The position numbers and the translations under genes were made by a program. Shown one piece after another: positions 1 to 12,235 of a DNA stretch of 64,000 nucleotides. Origin of the DNA: Gnetum montanum. Lineage: Eukaryota; Streptophyta; Gnetopsida; Gnetales; Gnetaceae. The number at the start of each line of letters is the position of its first letter. Within the stretch, counting starts at the first letter, position 1. The notes under the pieces were generated by a model, which saw only the letters and a program-made list of their open reading frames with translations, had not been told where the DNA came from and made no database searches. Location: positions 942 through 64,941 of the forward strand of contig MNCI01010845.1 of the NCBI GenBank assembly GCA_015680685.1, given 5' to 3'.

Positions 1-788
1 AGAGATAGTTCCACAAGAAAACTAGAAATAGAGCAAGATTCAATGGAAATAGATAGAAAAGAAAAGAAAGCAGATTTGTGTGGACCCCAGATATTTAAAC
101 AAGGTAAAATGACATGAGTAAACACTTTGCAATAAAGCTATTCCAAATTTAATATCTACGAATTGTTCAAACCTTCAAGGCTCAACCAAGCAATATCTTC
201 AAGACAATCCTACTGTGCTACCAAAAATCGCTACGTAAACTACCACGTACGAGACTCCACTTTGACTAGACAATAGATGCCAACGATTGCATTCAAACAG
301 AACCTTTAAAAGACTTGACAATTTCTGATTAAAATAACATGAAAAATCACTTTAAAGATAAAGAAGCTATTCTGGTCCCATCAAAATACCAAAGATTTTC
401 TGAACCCTTTCGACTACTAAATTGTTCCAGGCATGACTACAAATAGAGGCTCTCTTCCAACAACCCAATAGCAGTTCCCAAACGTTGCACAATAACAAAA
501 TTTACCACTAAAATGCTCTTAAGAATTTTATTCACTAGCGCTTCTATGGCAAAATTTTAACAGAAATTTCTATCGGGCAACAAGAACAATAAGAGCAATC
601 TAAAAGTCCCAAAATTACTCGCCAAGGATGATACTATCTAAACCACTAGCTAAGCAATTTAAACAAAACAAAAAATGAAATTCATAACTCACAGGACCAT
701 GACAAAGATGCTGAAATCTTTATTCTAGCAAATCATCTTGCAAACTATCTTCTTTACAAATCTTCCAAGTGTGATGATGATGCTCCCC

Positions 789-866
789 AATCTCCTTCTC
801 CGAGCCTCCCTCAATCTCCTTCTCCCTGAGTCTTCCTCAATCTCCTTCTCCCCGAGTCTTCCTCCA
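789..866. repeat. CT-rich tandem repeat, three copies of about 25 bp
   Basis: The core AATCTCCTTCTCC begins at 789, 813 and 839, each time followed by a GAG(C/T)CTTCCTC-like tail. Spacing is 24 and then 26 bp. No function is evident. Confidence 0.8.
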
Positions 867-931
867 TCCAAAATCCTCCTAAAGCCTTTTTATAGGGTTC
901 TAAGATAGGTAGGGAAGTTACATATTAAAAA

Positions 932-1400
932 ATATCTCACCTAACTTCTCTCCCAAGTAACTTTGCCAACCAATTAGGAGATTACTTGTCCAACAAGTTA
1001 GGTAAGTTACTTGCCCAACAAGTTTGGTAAGTTACAACAATTTTAGACGGTTGCAACCACCAAAGAGGAAAAAGAAATTGACAAGTGGCCTTGGAAGTTA
1101 CAATAGTATAGAAATTTTTTTTTTAAAAAAAACAATTCCTAAGATACATAGGAACACAAGTTAATAGTGGCAACTTACTTCATACATATATATATCCTTT
1201 TAATTTTTCCTCTTCAAGATGAGATGTAAAGTTTTTTAAGTGATGTATATGAAAGTTACAATCTCAAAATATCCCAAAAAATCTCAAAAATATCCTCCTA
1301 ACTTTTCTCTCAAGTATTTGACTAACCAATAGGAGATTGTTTGCTAAAATATCCTAGCTAACTTTTCTCCCAAGTAAGGAGGTTACAACTTACTCATTTA
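932..1400. repeat. Two copies of a CTAACTTCTCTCCCAAGTA segment
   Basis: A segment reading roughly CTAACTT(C/T)TCTCCCAAGTA, followed by ACCAATTAGGAGATT, occurs near 940-990 and again near 1300-1345. Partial echoes lie at 998-1035 and 1350-1385. It looks like a locally duplicated non-coding piece. I cannot tell whether it belongs to a transposon. Confidence 0.5.
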
Positions 1401-2049
1401 ATTAGGAAGGAGTTATTTAGGAAGTTATACATATTATTAGGAGAGATTTATGCTTTGGAAGTTATATTTATACTTTTAAATATTATATACATGTTTAAAA
1501 TATCATAAACATGTGAATATTAATATTACAAATATTTGTAGGTGCTCATATAATATAACTTATATAACAGTTTACCCACAATATTTTTGAAGTCCTAGGA
1601 CACATTAGAAAAGGTAAGTTTATAACTAGAGCTTTATATTTAGTGTATGTGGTATTGTAAATTTTATTTGATAAACTGCAATCGGCCAGAAATATCTTTG
1701 GTCACTTATCTTGTTGTGCCTCTATGTCTTCATTGCCGTATTCATCGGACTGGTATGCGATGCCGAATGCATCGGCGTTGGACATGGCTGCCATTTTGGA
1801 AGGTAAGTTACAGGAGGATGACTTACCACCTAAAATTTGAGAGGAATCTTTCGGAAGGAAAAGCCCTATTTAAGCGATGAAGTGACTGCAAAAAAAAATA
1901 AAAAATTTGGAAGTTGTAGGGATAAGTTAGGAATGCACCTACTTGTTATCCACTCTCTGTTCACTGCCCTTTTTCCCTCTGTGTTTTTTTATATTTTTGC
2001 AGATTCACACAAAAAATGCAGGTTCAAATTTGGGGGTTTCTTGTAAACG

Positions 2050-2500
2050 ACCGTCATGACTGCGTGTTGGCATCGTCGTTGCAGTCCCCATCTCCCTTTA
2101 CTTGCCCGCCGTCCATGCCTACTGCCAGATCTAAGAAACCCCCGTGACCGAGGCCATGGTCGCCATGCACAGGACGAAGGCTTCCAATCCGCATTTGGTT
2201 TCTCCCCTGCCGCTGTTCTCCCGTTTTGCTCTGTTGCAGGTGCTGGTATTGACTCTGCTTCTCTTGGCTCATCGGCTCATGCGCAGACAGGCACGTGGAG
2301 CAACCGCAACGGCCTGTTCGTCTCCCACAACAATACCCTTGACGGCAACAACAACGGATGGTCTTCAGCGTGATTTTCTTCGACAGCAACAAGGGTTTCA
2401 GGGCACAATTCTAGCCATTCTTGATAGTTGTGCCAAAATCAGGAGCTACAAAAGGCGCGCGACTAAAACATTCGTATTTCTGAAATATTTTGCAAAATGA
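2050..2500 (+). other. GC-richer patch with overlapping open frames, unidentified
   Basis: Around 2050-2400 the composition is clearly richer in GC than its surroundings, and open frames overlap on both strands. The plus frame from 2144 (118 codons) has a hydrophobic stretch near residues 27-43 (about LFSRFALLQVLVLTLLLLA), which could be a signal anchor. A second plus frame (2056-2373) and a minus frame (2054-2392) are equally open, as expected of GC-rich non-coding DNA. I recognise no family. It could be a captured gene fragment or a CpG-rich remnant; coding potential is unproven. Confidence 0.2.
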
Positions 2501-2791
2501 CATTCCAATGTTTCCATCAAAATCCATTCGAGCGCCAGCAGTGGATTTTACTAATGTCTAGAATAGCCAAAAAATTTTATATATTTTTATATTTTGCCCC
2601 AAAATTACACTCATTACAGTCCCATTATGTCATTCAAACTTTGATAGAACCTCACCACAAAGTCTTAATAACTGGGCAATTGAATTTTGATATGCCAACC
2701 ACCTTTTGATAACTCTTATCAGTTATTGAAAATTTACCAAAATCAAACCCATGAGTCTTACTGTTCCATAAAATGGCCAAATGTGCCAACA
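2500..2791. other. Non-coding, ends at an ambiguous base
   Basis: AT-rich sequence with no gene. Homology to element B (around 40955) starts only just after the N at 2792. The left edge of element A may therefore be an assembly join, not a natural terminus. Confidence 0.5.
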
Positions 2792-3785
2792 NAGAATTTG
2801 TTCTTTTTATTTGCTCAGCTTCCCAATAAGTGGATAACGTCAAAACAGCAAGAAAAATCAAGAACAAGACATCCAAGCACCCAAGAGAATGGCCAACACA
2901 AATGCATCAAGTTCCCTTGAAGTCACACCCTTTTCAATCCTTGAGTCCTTCCTTAGTTTAAGAAATACTGAATCACCAATCCATTATAGTTCTTATTATT
3001 TTGAAGAAAAAAGACTGTATAGTTCTGAGCCAAGAGAGACCATAGAAATTTGCGGATGTATCGATGAAGTGGACTCATTTCCTATCATATCAAAAAAACC
3101 ATACCTTAATATCAACATCATAACTTAAAGGTAAAAGCAAGCATTAGCAATCAATAGGAAAACAGTTCATACCATCATAAAGAACAATTATTAAATGACA
3201 AACTTGACAAGATGGATAACACACACACATACTCACACAAAGAAATGGAAAAGAATAAATGATGTTGTAAAAAAAAGAAGAAAATTTAAAGAAATTTGTA
3301 AAACAAAACTATGAAAAAAAATGTGTAAAACAAAAACTTAGAAGAACTAAGGGCCTCAAAGGATCAGCATAGGTGGCCATCTCCCCCATGACTAAATTGA
3401 AAGGGAGAGATCCAAAATAATAAGCACCTATTTGAATTTTTTAGAAGTGTCCAACTTCTCCCGATTGATGTTTTTAGGTTAAGGGGTGGAAGTTGGTGAC
3501 ACTCATACTCTAATGTATCTATGCCTTCATTGTAGGTGTGAGTTGTTCCCTAGTTTGTTCCATGCATGGTGGTGGGCTGCTTTTTTGATCAACTATCAAC
3601 CACTGGGTATTCTCTTGTTGTGTGGTTGCTACATACAGGCACCTTTGTATCTGTGTTTCTTGGGCACACCAGTTTCATGTAAGAAATGTTGAGCATTCCT
3701 TCATGTCATCACCCTCTGAGTCACTGTATGTGATGCATGAAACTTTCTTGTTCTTGATCTTTCCATAAATATTTTCCTTAGATAT

Positions 3786-4199
3786 TTACAAGGAAATATC
3801 ATGGATCCCTAGGCACACATTAATGGTGCTAAGCCATGCCCTCTGCATTATAATTGGGAAGTTCCCATTGTTACTGTGGACTTCTATCACTAGGAAATCA
3901 ACTAGGTATGACCAACCACACATAGTGGTAACAATGTCCTCCAGTAATCCCAAGGGAATGGTGATGGACTGGTTAGCCAGCTCTAGTTGAATATTGCTCT
4001 TCTTAAGTTGTGACAGGTTCCAGGCTTGATACATTTCTCGTGAGATTAATTTAACTCTAGAACTTGAGTTAAGAAGAGTCTTATGTGGTTTGTTCCCAGT
4101 GACTTGGAGGTAGATTAAGGGACTTCCAAGGTTAGAGAGTTTCCTGGGAAGGTGGCCCACCTTGATCCAATCGGTAACAATATGTGTTAAGATAACCAT
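3786..4199 (-). pseudogene. Retropepsin-like protease of element A, active site lost
   Basis: This 137-codon frame matches the gypsy gag-linked aspartic protease. It has an SPLIYLQVTGNKP strand, then an active-site segment that reads LLNSSSRVKLIS where element C has LLDLGSSINIIS, and a C-terminal IIMQRAWLSTI that corresponds to the usual IIGRxWL flap region. The catalytic Asp is replaced by Asn. It is followed by a stop and then by pol-tail remnants, not by RT. Confidence 0.8.
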
Positions 4200-6733
4200 A
4201 TGCGTTAAGTCCTATTGTTGGTTTGAAGGGAGCTTTGAAGCCTTGTATGTTGGAGGAGCATGCATAGACTCAACTGCTTATGGTTGTGAGAGCTTGTTTG
4301 GGCTTTTGGTTCTAAAGAAAGGTCTTCTCTTCTTGTGGTTGTCAGAACCAGTAGCGGGTTGAAGGTTTATAGCTCTCATAGCATTACGTTGCTACGGTTG
4401 AGTTGAGAGTTTTCCTTGCATTGTTGGATCAGGTGGTAGTGGAACTATTAGCATATGAGTGGCGGATGGATTTGGAGCATGGTACGTGTGTGGTGTGTCT
4501 TCTGTAGGAGAAGGAGTTCTAAAATACTCCTGAACTTGGTAGTGACATTGTGGGGTTGCATGATCCATAGAGTCACTTGGAGAAAATGGCAACTGCATGT
4601 AGTATCCATACAGGTTTGGTTGTTGGTAAGGGTATTGTTGTCTAGGCAGTGGCATTCCCCATGACTGTGGGTGTTGCCATTGCTGATGTTGCCCGATAGG
4701 TTGTGGTAGAGTTCCACTTGGATAATATGTTAACGGTTGGTGGAACTACCTTGAGTTACCTTGAGGATAAGGTAACCTTCGGGGTGCTTTCCGTCTATTA
4801 TGTCTTGGATTGAGCGCATACACCTCGGACTCTTGTAGATGTGAGATTATTGGACAACATCCTTTAGGATGGTCATATTGGTAGATCTCACATCCACCGT
4901 CATTATCTGTGTCAGAATCCACAACCTCATCAGAGATAGTCATTTTTCCCTTACCTTTGTCATGTGCATGGCCTGAATCTCTCACGTTTTTTTTCCATGG
5001 TCACTACTTCGTTCCTCCTTAGACTCCTCTACAATTCTAAGGACAATTTCAATTCTATTATCTAAGGAGCTCCATATTTCATCTACCTTAGCTGATACTT
5101 CCATTGTTAGCTTTTGAAGCAATAAGGCTTTTCTATTCACCAACTCTTTAGGTGGTGACTCATCCTCCTTATCACAAAATCTCACTCCCTTCTTTCAAAG
5201 GGAAGGATCGTGGTTATATTCTTCCACGCATTCTCTTTTTTGTTGCTCTTCTTCTTCTTTAGCTACTTGCTGCAACAATCGATGAATTTCATGGGATCTA
5301 AGTTCAAATGATCTTCCTTGGGCATATGTCCCAAGGGTTCTCCTAGTCTCATGTCTTGGCCCATCTACGAGGTGGCATAGTTGATCCTGTTGTGCATAAC
5401 CATAGCCTAGGCAACGATGTAACAATGCATAGTATCAGCCCATGGCAACATCCAAGGGTTCATGAGTACCTTGCTTCCATCCTTGGATCTGCTTACGCAA
5501 GTTAGACATTCTTGAGTATGTTTGGTATTTATCATTGAACAACTCTAACATTGTACTCCATCTCCTAATGGTTTCTGGATCTAAGGACCAGTACCAACTC
5601 TCTGCTTTCTTTATGAGTGTCCTAGGAAGAAACTTTAATTTCTACCACTCGTTCTCAATATTTTGCAAGATGTAGGCATCGTGGAATGTCTGTAAATGAT
5701 TTTATAGATCAGTGTTGTATCCCCCTTTGAAGCGTGGGATATTATTCATATCAAGTCTTTTGATCCGACTATCCTTCTGGTGCCTTGTAGGTATTCTAAC
5801 CGCCTCCATAATATCTAGCATACTTCAAGTGACAAGTAGGGGTTCTTCATGATCATCTTTCTCATGAAGTCTATAATGTCTACGTTGTTCCCTACTTTCC
5901 CTTCTTTCATGCCTTGATTCCCTAGAATGCCCTCATCCTCACTCTTCACTCTCTAGTTGAGGTCTTTCATTTTTCATATCCTTATCCTCACTGTTGTGTT
6001 CTTTGCGACTATGTCCTAATGTGGAAGGAGAGGGTGAATGGTGTGATGAAGGAGAAGAAGAAGGAGAACCATTTTCATGACAATGTTTCTTACCTTCTCT
6101 TTGATGACTACAGTCCCGATCGTGATGATGATCAAAATGCTTACCCTTATCTTATGTTTGTGTTCCGTCAGTGAATACTTGGTGTTCATGGGAATGAGAA
6201 CCATGGTTGTGTATTGTGGAGTGCAAGTTTTGATATCCCACCTCCTCACCATCGTTGGGGGGGGGGGGGGGGGGGGGGGCNGAACCTATTGAGATAGGTT
6301 CACCACCCTTAATTTCTCTTATGATGGGTGAAGCGTTACGGGGGTTCTTGCCCTTCAACGATGTGTGGAAACTCTCCTTCCACAAGTCCCATTGATGTTG
6401 CACTTCTGTGGGATGGTATTCCCTTGTGTTATAATCTTTTGCAACATATTCAACATATAGCTGTGTCATGTCTATCTGTGCCAAAGCACGAAAGAGCATG
6501 TTAGGGACTGCCCGATCTAGGGGTAACACTATGTTACCTTGTAAGTCTCGCCAATGTAGTTGTTCTTCCTAATGGAGGATAAAGGTAAAATTGGGTATAT
6601 ACTCATTGGGATCAATATATACCACACTGAATTCCTAAGGAACTAGCGGATTTTGGTTATGTGTGTTAGATTGATGACGGTCTCTTGTGTGATCCCTAGG
6701 TGGCAAAGTAATTTTATGAGAAGAAGAAGACAT
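4200..6733 (-). pseudogene. gag of element A (decayed)
   Basis: The start is the ATG at 6733-6731, about 130 bp after the PBS, matching the gag start of element B at 44743. A retrotransposon gag core lies around 5440-5640, with a W-Y-W-S-L motif and a following F-N-D-K-Y. Glu- and Lys-rich helical sequence follows at 4985-5425. Next, around 4780-4900, comes a conserved Cys motif (GCEIYQYDHPKGCCPI), then a Pro/Gln/Tyr-rich tail at 4392-4655. I see no CCHC knuckle. Several stops and frameshifts interrupt it, and a run of 23 G plus N at 6257-6281 replaces sequence that is ordinary in B. Confidence 0.8.
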
Positions 6734-6860
6734 TGTTATTTTATTTGGTGTGTTGATTAACCGTTATTTAAATTTTATTCTAATTAATCCTAAGGGTTCA
6801 TTTAAGCTCCCAACAATGTGGATAATTTCCTATGTTCTACTTAGCGCACAAACAACTTAG

Positions 6861-6878
6861 TCCCCGGCAACGGCACCA
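6861..6878 (-). other. Primer-binding site of element A, tRNA-Asp type
   Basis: The minus strand reads TGGTGCCGTTGCCGGGGA one base after the LTR end. This is 17 of 18 bases of TGGCGCCGTTGCCGGGGA, the PBS complementary to the 3' end of tRNA-Asp that is known from Athila-type gypsy elements. It fixes the orientation of A and the end of its LTR. Confidence 0.85.
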
Positions 6879-6879
6879 A

Positions 6880-7706
6880 TGATGAGTGGCGAGGTACCCC
6901 TACACTCAACCATATGAACTATGAGCGTTACACACACAATCCGGTCAAACTCCACAGACTAAGTGCCTACACGCCTCATGGAACACTTAAGGTTAATCAT
7001 TCATTATCTTCCAAGACTTGTAGTTGTCACGGTTGTATGATTAAGTAAGTCTGAGGTATGTGATTTTTATGTCTTTTATGTTTTATCTCCTATGCTAATG
7101 AGGTAAAGGTGAAGAGACTAATTAACTAAATTTAACTAACTAAATAAGCCTTAATTAACCTAGCATCAGCATCTATTCCTACTTACCATTCACACCCTGA
7201 ACAAATGCAACCTTGGTTATCAAATGCTATTCATTACTGGGATTACCAAGTGTAACGCACAAGCTTGAAGTGGTCGTACTGAATGCACTTAACTATGGGA
7301 GAAGGGTTGAGAGAGATTTAATTAAATAATAAATCATTTAATGATAAACAATAAATAACAATAAGTAAATTCCTATTTGGCCTATTCCATGCACTGCAAG
7401 GTTTATCCAACAATTCGTCTTTATTTCCGTACACAAACTTGTGTTCAGGTACAATATTTGCTCGAATAAAGATTCATTCACTTTGGAGCTCCTACTATGG
7501 GCACATGGAAATTATTCTATCTTTGGAGAAGTAAAACTACCATAGTTTCGCTAAGGGTTTAGATCTAGATGGATAAACAAGGGAGAGCTGCCTCTTATTT
7601 ATAGACTTGACGGTGCACCGCGATATCGCAGGGGACGACGCTATATTGTGGCAAATGCAATATCGCGTATGCGATATCACGACCCATGTGATATCGTGTC
7701 CCATCA
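6880..7706 (-). repeat. 5' LTR of element A (827 bp)
   Basis: On the plus strand it begins TGATGAGTGGCGAGG and ends CCCATCA, giving TGATG...CATCA termini. It aligns along its length with the two LTRs of element B. On the minus strand a TATA box (CTATAAATAA, plus 7595-7604) lies just downstream of a cluster of GATATC palindromes (7617-7700), which places U3 and the promoter. Confidence 0.9.
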
Positions 7707-7899
7707 AACATTAATATTATCGATACCCTTTTTTTTGGCCAAGAGGATGACTACTAGTTGTAGATTGGTAATGCTAAATAATATTCTATATATAACACTC
7801 TAGGGAGAATATATTAATAACACCCATTAATATTCCATCCATAATGCCAACATATTTCATCCAAATAAGTATGTTTGTGTCTTGGTATTGGAATACACA

Positions 7900-10800
7900 A
7901 AAGGGAAAATTCTAATGGGCAAGAGAACCATGCATGGAAAACAACAATCCAGGAAAATCTAGAATCAGGGACAAAATTGTTATGGAATGATCCAATCTTC
8001 TAAGATGGTAAATTGGATAATTTCCAATACTATGGTGCTTAATCTTTGAAGTGATATCTTTACCAATAATTGTATATGTAGTTACAAGAAGCATGATGGG
8101 GCACCAATTCTTCATCAAATGAAGATCTCCTTCCTTTGGAAATAGCTTAATAAAATCACTATTGAAAATTTTTCCAAGGGATCCTCTACGAATAGCCTCC
8201 TTGTACATAACATAAAAGTTAAACTTAATATAAGGATAAAAATGCTTATAAAAATCAACCAGAAAGCCATCCATTCATAGAACTTTGTCAGTAAAAGTAG
8301 TAGAAATATTGATTAATATCATTATCCTAGTTAACAACTAAACCATCACTCAAAATAGAATCAATCTACCTAGAAGAAGGTTTACCTTTAAGATAATGAA
8401 AAAAATCAATAATAGGCTTCTTTCCAATACAAAACTAGTTAACTTGAGATTTCAATTATGCACTTTGGGTATCAAAAGTACCAAAAAAAAAAAGGAAAAC
8501 TAGAATAGACCTTGCCTAAGCTAGCTTTTATTAGAGAGCAACATCACCAAAAGAATGGCCAAGTTGTTGATTGAAACATTGAATATTATGCTTAGCATGT
8601 AATCTTGATTGTATTCTTTTAATTTGAATTTCCTTTATAATTACATGCACAACTTGGTTATTCTTTTCATAGCCTCATTCCACTAAGTAATTTAGCCATT
8701 TTCATCTCTAAGCCTTGGGCTGAAATTCAAAGCTTATAGTATAAGATTGCAATAAGCATCACTGGATAAAATAGAAGTATTAAAAATAGAATTCTTATTC
8801 AAACTAGTTGTTTTACCTAATCAATTGTTAAATGATAAACAATAGAAACATGATATGATAAAGTGTATTGAGAAAGAGCATCAACAGGATTCTTCTTGTA
8901 AGGATCTAGATTGCAAATTGTTGTAGATGATATGAAAACTCTATCTAGTCTAGAAATGATCCTATCATGACTAGCTCTATGGTTGCTCTAAGAAAACCAT
9001 TGATTTGAAAGCATATATTTCTCTACTTACAATAGAATCAAAAATATTGAATCTCTAAATAGAAAGCCAAAGGGATTTATCATAAAAAATGACAAGGACA
9101 TATTAACCTCCAACTTTATCACCCTATGTAGCAACAAAATTAACATTTCTAGCCATGAGAAAGGAAATCTTAGAAAGAACCAAAAAAATATATTCCCACA
9201 CTTCACATTTGAGTTTAGTGTCATTAGGAGCATAAATAGATAACAAGTCAACCCATTGATCCTTTATAAAGAGGATGATCTAAAGAATACTACTAGTAGG
9301 ATTTGCATTAGACTTAATAACCTAGCTATTCAACTTGGGATGAAGTATAACCATACCTCCTCTTCTTTTAACATGATTTGAGTGGAATAAAATAAAATGA
9401 GGTGTTATTTGAGAACCAGCAACCTAAAGAATAAAAACTTGGAGTTTAATCTCTTGTAGAAAAATAAAATCCAAATATTTCTCACTAATGGCCAAATGCG
9501 AATTGAAGAGGATTTGTAAACCCTCTAACATTTCATGAGAAAATTTTAATCATACAAAATGTGTAGAAGGGGCATGCTCAAAATTATGATTAAGAACATT
9601 ATATTACTTGCTAATACCAATTTCTATAGGAGATATTGATTTTGAGCCAAATTTGGAGGGATTTGCCTATTAGGATTTTCCAATCAATCCTTGGGGGCTC
9701 TAGATTTGAAGTTATTATTATTTGGTTATAGTGTAATGTTGCTAAAACCTTTTACACATTAGCATAATAGGTTGCACCTACAAAATCTTTACTTTTACCT
9801 TTTGTAATACTATTTGAAAACCTTCATCATTTACTTTCTATGTGAGATTGTTAAATATTTTCATTCACAAAATCCATGTTCATGTCTAAAGTATGAGATT
9901 GAGAGGAGTCCTTAGTAGATACCTATGCTTTTTCATTGTTATTATCATGTTGACCTTGTTTTTGCTTCATATGCTCCATTCTTACATGGATTTTTGCATG
10001 CACTTCTTATTTAAGTTGATTAGATTTTTACTTTGCCAATAATTATAAACTTAATGATTTGGTTGATGACAGTAGTAGTAAGAATTCAACAAAGTTAAAC
10101 ACTAGATTTTTTATAAAATTAGATGTTTTCCATTAATCATAATTTCAATGCAATCTAATAAGTCTTGCTGCAAATTCAATGCTATACAAACATGTCCTGA
10201 GAGAAGTGCTTGGATACCTTGCATAGCCACCACATAGATAGCCTTACCTAACTACAACTTATTTGCAATATCATGAATGAACAACATCAAACTAGAAGGT
10301 AGCCCTAGAATTCAACCTAAACAGGTAGGCTATGCTTACATGCTTCTTCAAAGTTAAAATCTTCAATCCAAAGAAGACAATGAGAATGTTGCTACCAACA
10401 TTCCAAGTTCCTCCAAGCCCCTTTTTAAAAAACTTGTTGTAATTGTATATAAATATCAAAAGAAAATAGGAAAAACCTTCATTAAATATTTTGAACATGC
10501 ATGCGATTTAGTTTTTCTAGGAATCCATTACGAAGGGATCTTGTTATTAAGAATCACAAGAGTAGGAATGAACCGATAAAATAGCCTATAATGAAGTCTT
10601 AGTAACATCCTTAATAACTAAATCATAAATCAAGCAAGAAATTGAAGATTGCTATTTCATAACACTAGTATTTCCAACAATAATTCCAATAAAAGCATTG
10701 ATATTTTCTTGACTAAAAGTATCAAGAAAGTATGAAATAGATTATGCAAACTTGCGATACTAGAATTCCCCAAATCAGCATTTGCATCCTCCATTATTTC

Positions 10801-11010
10801 TATAAAACCTTCTTTTATCTTGCACATCACCTCACACAAGCCCATAAGAAGAGGGGCTTCATAGGCGAGCTTGCAAGCTTCACATGTAAATTTGTTCAAC
10901 ATACTTTTAATACTACAACACACTTTCAATAATTTTAGTAGCCTCACTTCGTTTTTACAAATCTCACAAACTAATATAGATTTTGGGAAACTTCCTAAAA
11001 TCATTAAATG
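7900..11010 (-). mobile_element. L1-type LINE remnant (ORF1, endonuclease, start of RT)
   Basis: On the minus strand, ORF1-like sequence (about 11004 to 10000) comes first. Near 10290-10500 it contains a KGLGGTWNVG...FFGLKILTLKKHVSIAYLF region resembling the DUF4283 domain of plant LINE ORF1 proteins. Next is an endonuclease-like part around 9250-8900 (sequence like LSIYAPND in one frame). At 8274-7912 is a non-LTR RT N-terminus: MDGFLVDFYKHF, then GSLGKIFNSDFIKLFPKE, then KNWCPIMLLVTTYTIIGK. The RT is cut off at about 7912, close to element A. Frames are broken throughout. Confidence 0.75.
7912..8274 (-). pseudogene. LINE reverse transcriptase fragment
   Basis: A 120-codon open stretch matches the beginning of a non-LTR retrotransposon RT: the PDGF-like entry (MDGFLVDFYKHFYP), the N-x-x-x-I-x-L-x-PK block (FIKLFPKEGD), and the NWRPI-x-LL block (KNWCPIMLLVTTYTIIGK). 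The catalytic YxDD region is absent. It is a 3'-truncated relic; family-level assignment to L1 rests on these blocks and the DUF4283-like ORF1 upstream. Confidence 0.8.
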
Positions 11011-11039
11011 ACATTAAAATACCACTTTGAACTATCTAG

Positions 11040-12235
11040 ATTGAATGGAAAGCAAGTTATAAATATGTAAGAATAAAGAATCTATTTTTCATGGGCTTTG
11101 GATAACAAAAGGTCCATTATCCCATAATAGTTATTGTTTTGGTTTTGACAATTTAACAACACCCTAGTTATGGAGCATTAATGCTTCGATGATAAAGGGA
11201 AGCACTAATGCTGCTTCATTCAAGGCTATTTAAGTCCTTGGTCTAGCCTATAAATGTGATTTTCCTACCATCAAGGAAATCTAATCAAATGAAAATCAAA
11301 TCCAATTTACTTGTAGCAACAAGCATAGGTAATAAGATCTTTAACGAGGCTCACTTAGAGCACAGTCAAACTATCTATAACCTGCTTTCAAAGGTTTATA
11401 ATATTCTTTATGCTTTTTGTTGTATCTTAATCTAATTTTGGTGTATCCTAATGTAGCTTAGATTCTTCAAGCTAGTTTACATTGGGTTACACAAATCTTA
11501 TTATAAAGTGTTTTAGTTAGTTGTATTCATTATAGTTTTTATAGATTTGAGTTTTGATATATTCATATTCTATAGCACTGTTGAACTTTTAACATTCCGC
11601 TCCAAAATTGTTTCTATTACAATCTATAAAGTCTAACAAAATATAGTTTACATCAAGTTATTAACAAGGAATTTGCTTGTTATCTTAGATATATGCTATA
11701 CAAAATGAATAATAATAATCAATAATTTATGTCTTGTAATTATTATTGTAACTTAATTAGCAATTTTGTTAGTTTATTAATGGAAAGAGATGAAAGTTAC
11801 TTATTGTCATTTCATTTCTTTTCATTCCCATTGTTGGGATATATTCCAAAAAAGCTAAATAAATATAATAATGTTTTAATTTGAATTTTACTATGTAGAA
11901 TATACTTCCATCCAATAACAAAATTTATCTATCCCAATGGCTTCCCATAAATGTTTAATTTATCTTTTGCTGAAGTGTAAAAAAATTATTAACCATAAAT
12001 TTTAGAAGCCATAATAACACATCCTACTTGAAAAAGTATTGGTTGAAAGTGAGTATTATTGCATCCAAATATTTAGTTGATGATTTAAGGAAAGGTACAC
12101 TATATATGTAATAACTTAAAGGTTATGCCTAAGGTGAATGATTTTTCAAAAATATTTAGCTCATGTATACAAGGGTGTTTCACATATTTATTTTTAAATA
12201 ATACAGCAAAATATAGGAAGAACAGCTAGATAAGG
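11040..12235. other. AT-rich spacer between LINE and receptor-gene duplicate
   Basis: No gene seen. The part from about 11640 to 12235 is similar to 13715-14209 and so belongs to the tandem duplication. About 11060-11640 has no counterpart in the second copy, which means a deletion there or an insertion here. Confidence 0.6.

Larger units (their letters stand above)
1..2040. other. AT-rich non-coding flank
   Basis: I see no gene in this stretch. Reading frames are short and match no family I recognise. It holds a short CT-rich tandem repeat and a pair of similar segments, listed separately. The rest is AT-rich sequence without recognisable LTR ends or protein motifs. Confidence 0.5.
2793..7706 (-). 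mobile_element. Ty3/gypsy LTR retrotransposon A, gag-PR only, 3' end missing
   Basis: On the minus strand this reads LTR (7706 to 6880), PBS (6878 to 6861), gag (from 6733), retropepsin (to about 3786), a short remnant of the pol tail (about 3400-3780), then a T-rich tract and spacer down to 2793. RT, RNase H and integrase are missing. The whole internal part is collinear with element B (about 40955-44888). No 3' LTR is present to the left, and the break coincides with an N. The right LTR abuts LINE-derived DNA, so A probably inserted into or beside that LINE. Stops and frameshifts run throughout; it is dead. Confidence 0.85.

Noticed and set aside
2054-2392. 112-codon minus-strand Cys-rich frame
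   Set aside because: It overlaps two plus frames of similar length in a GC-rich patch, and composition alone explains its openness.
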